64,000 nucleotides of DNA from positions 5,332,001-5,396,000 of the forward strand of contig NZ_JAUSZD010000002.1 in assembly GCF_030817275.1 (NCBI RefSeq), given 5' to 3'. The DNA comes from Paenibacillus sp. V4I7 (lineage in GTDB: Bacteria > Bacillota > Bacilli > Paenibacillales > NBRC-103111). Below the pieces are notes generated by a model. That model saw nothing but the letters and a program-made list of their open reading frames with translations, did no database searches and was not told where the DNA came from. This document shows, in pieces, positions 62,090-64,000 of the stretch. The position numbers and the translations under genes were made by a program. Every line of letters begins with the position of its first letter. The first letter of the stretch is position 1.

Positions 62090-62135
62090 AAAGAGTCCCG
62101 TAGAGCGGCTAATGCCTAACTCTCGGGACTTTTTA
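62090..62135 (+). terminator. Terminator of serC
   Basis: GAGTCCCG..AGAG pairs with CTCT..CGGGACT and is followed by TTTTT. Confidence 0.88.
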
Positions 62136-62170
62136 TCTAAAGGTAAGAGAAACTATAGGAATAATGCTAC

Positions 62171-63586
62171 TTATTTACCAAGTTGGTGAATCGGGTGACC
62201 AAGTGCACCTTCCGCGGCATCCATGATCATTTCTGTCAATGTTGGATGTGCATGAATGGTAAGAGCGATGTCCTCCAAGTTAGCGCCCATCTCAACAGCA
62301 AGAGCAAGCTCACCGATCAAGTTAGATGCTTCCGGACCAACGATTTGACCACCAAGCAGCTGGCCTGTTTCTTTGTCGCCGACAAGCTTCACGAAGCCTT
62401 GACCTGCGTTCAAAGAGTTAGCGCGACCATTAGCGGCATACGGGAATTTACCAATCGTTACATTGATGCCTTGTGCTTTGGCTTCTGTTTCACTTAGACC
62501 GACGCCAGCAATTTCCGGATCAGAGAATACAACAGCAGGCATTGCTTTGTAATCTACGATGCTGGAGTGACCCGCGATCGCTTCAGCAGCCACTTTAGCT
62601 TCATAGGAAGCTTTGTGTGCCAATGAAAGACCAGGTACAACATCACCAATCGCGAAGATATGCGGGATGCTCGTTCTACCTTGGTTATCGACCTCGATCA
62701 AACCGCGATCAGTCATTTTCAAGTTAATGAGATCAAGACCAAGCTCGCCATCTGTGTTCGGACGACGGCCAACGGTTACTAATACGTAATCCGCTGTTAC
62801 TTGTTTCTCTTCCCCTTTAACTGTGAACGTAACCGTTACGTCATTTTCTGTCTTCGTGCAGGATTGTGCCAGTGCTTCGGTATGAACCTCTACGCCGACT
62901 TTCTCCAGATTGCGCGCAACAAGCTTCGTCAATTCTTTCTCGAAGCCTGGAAGCACATGATCGGATCCTTCAAGCACAGTTACTTTTGTACCGAACTTTG
63001 CATATGTTTGACCTAGCTCGATTCCGATGTAGCCTCCGCCGATAACGATCATGCTTTTCGGAATTTCAGGCAAGTTCAACGCTTCCGTGGAAGAAATGAT
63101 TCTTCCGCCGTAAGGGAATGCTTTCAGCTCGATCGGACGGGAACCGGTCGCAATAATGCAGTGCTTGAAGCGGTAGCGAGGAGCTTCTGCATCATTGAAC
63201 ACACGTGCTTCATGCTCATTGATGAACATCACTTCGCCTTGGAAAGTTTGGATCTTGTTGCCTTTGAGCAGCGCGCTAACGCCGCCCGTTTGTTTCGCAA
63301 CAATGCTGTTTTTCCATGCTTGTACTTTTGCAAAGTCCACTTTCACGTTCTGGGCAGAGATACCCATGCTGTCAGCGTGCTGTGCATGCTCATACGTGTG
63401 AGCTGCGGAGATTAAAGCTTTGGACGGGATACAGCCGCGGTTCAAGCACACGCCGCCCCATTCTGCTTTATCAACAATCAGAACGCTTTGCCCAAGCTGA
63501 GCAGCACGGATGGCAGCTACGTAACCGCCGGGACCTGCACCAATGACCAACAAATCAATATCTAAAGAAGCATCTCCTACTACCAT
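62171..63586 (-). CDS. pdhD: Dihydrolipoamide dehydrogenase (E3)
   Basis: 471 residues. FAD motif GAGPGGYVAAIRAAQLG, redox disulphide GGVCLNRGCIPSKALI near 44-59, NAD motif VIGGGYIGIELGQTYAKFG, and the catalytic HAHPT near the end. It closes the pyruvate dehydrogenase chain; the E2 gene lies 4 bases upstream on the same strand. The E1 genes are outside the window. Confidence 0.96.
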   Translation of the reverse strand: MVVGDASLDIDLLVIGAGPGGYVAAIRAAQLGQSVLIVDKAEWGGVCLNRGCIPSKALISAAHTYEHAQHADSMGISAQNVKVDFAKVQAWKNSIVAKQTGGVSALLKGNKIQTFQGEVMFINEHEARVFNDAEAPRYRFKHCIIATGSRPIELKAFPYGGRIISSTEALNLPEIPKSMIVIGGGYIGIELGQTYAKFGTKVTVLEGSDHVLPGFEKELTKLVARNLEKVGVEVHTEALAQSCTKTENDVTVTFTVKGEEKQVTADYVLVTVGRRPNTDGELGLDLINLKMTDRGLIEVDNQGRTSIPHIFAIGDVVPGLSLAHKASYEAKVAAEAIAGHSSIVDYKAMPAVVFSDPEIAGVGLSETEAKAQGINVTIGKFPYAANGRANSLNAGQGFVKLVGDKETGQLLGGQIVGPEASNLIGELALAVEMGANLEDIALTIHAHPTLTEMIMDAAEGALGHPIHQLGK

Positions 63587-63590
63587 GCTG

Positions 63591-64000
63591 TTACACCTCC
63601 AAGACGAGAAGCTCTGGATCAGCCAGAAGCTGTTTGATGTAGTTCAGGAAGCTTTGTGCTGTGGCTCCATCCACGATACGGTGGTCGAAGCTCAAGGAAA
63701 GCGCCATAACGGATGCTGCAACGATTTGCCCATTTTTCACAACTGGTTTCTCTGTGATACGGCCTGCACCTAGGATTGCAACTTCAGGGAAGTTGATAAC
63801 TGGTGTGAAGAACATACCGCCTACGGAACCAATGTTCGTAATGGAGATCGTGCCGCCCTTCATTTCGTTAGGAGCCAATTTGCCTTCGCGTCCGCGTAAG
63901 GCAAGGTCTTTAATTGAAGAAGCGATCGACCATATATTCTTGCGGTCTGCATCATGGATAACAGGAACGAGCAATCCGTTGTCTGTATCTGTTGCAATTC
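63591..64000 (-). CDS. pdhC: Dihydrolipoamide acetyltransferase (E2), C-terminal part
   Basis: The frame runs in from outside the window at 64000 and ends at 63591. Visible residues are the acetyltransferase domain: [14 protein letters not shown] at the start, [14 protein letters not shown], and the catalytic DHRIVDGA. The lipoyl domain is outside the window. It ends 4 bases before the E3 start. Confidence 0.95.
   Translation of the reverse strand, partial: IATDTDNGLLVPVIHDADRKNIWSIASSIKDLALRGREGKLAPNEMKGGTISITNIGSVGGMFFTPVINFPEVAILGAGRITEKPVVKNGQIVAASVMALSLSFDHRIVDGATAQSFLNYIKQLLADPELLVLEV

Noticed and set aside
1-64000. tRNA or rRNA genes
   Set aside because: No cloverleaf with a TTCRA-type arm or rRNA segment was found by eye; a tRNAscan would settle it.

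Overview
The window looks like the chromosome of a Paenibacillus-type member of the Bacillales. This rests on the gene content: many CUT1-type sugar ABC transporters, YesM/YesN-type and LytS/LytR-type two-component pairs, CcpA-like cre sites, strong AGGAGG ribosome-binding sites, and T-box and purine riboswitch control. I could run no similarity search, so family names come from motifs and recall. I saw no phage, insertion sequence, CRISPR array, rRNA or tRNA gene.

Layout. 1-4200: an operon on the minus strand for a secreted GH43 arabinanase/xylosidase-type lipoprotein and a three-gene sugar importer with a distal cre-like site. 4250-5970: an EF-G-binding (FusB-type) protein behind a leader-peptide attenuator, then a metallo-beta-lactamase-fold hydrolase. 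6050-9460: an orphan sensor kinase, then an FAD-dependent oxidoreductase controlled by a PurBox-like inverted repeat and a guanine-type purine riboswitch. 9700-18460: MgtC/SapB protein, then an apparent polyol-phosphate or teichoic-acid-fragment locus: DeoR regulator, TarJ-like dehydrogenase, complete ABC importer with ATPase, cytoplasmic GDPD, and a secreted TagC-like propeller. 19100-24030: a CcpA-linked LytTR-like small protein, an unknown protein, a MarR/MFS pair with a clear operator, a lactonase and a DUF2238 membrane protein. 24330-32420: a HAD-type 825-residue protein, GT2, a divergent AraC/oxidoreductase/aldo-keto reductase module, a 114-bp tandem repeat array, and a second DeoR regulator.

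32420-38570: cstA-ybdD with an adjacent LytS/LytR pair, probably pyruvate or peptide uptake, and an MFS transporter. 38700-48060: an amino-sugar operon (YesM/YesN pair, importer without ATPase, NagZ-type GH3, and a ROK kinase broken by a one-base frameshift). 48190-55700: OsmC, SMR efflux, a chemoreceptor, a decayed diacylglycerol kinase, then LplT and Aas for lysophospholipid recycling. 55900-60590: VOC protein, GDPD, and a divergent ugpA-ugpE-ugpB importer with a candidate Pho box. 60600-64000: T-box-controlled serC, then the end of the pyruvate dehydrogenase operon (E2 C-terminus and E3).

Themes. Two glycerophosphodiesterase plus importer loci occur in one window, but only one encodes an ATPase, so the ATPase at 15336-16388 or a distant MsmX-like protein may serve several importers. 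The strongest regulatory discoveries are the FusB-type leader (positions 5000-5220) and the doubly purine-controlled oxidoreductase (7800-9459). The most unexplained DNA is the 114-bp repeat array (30866-31490).
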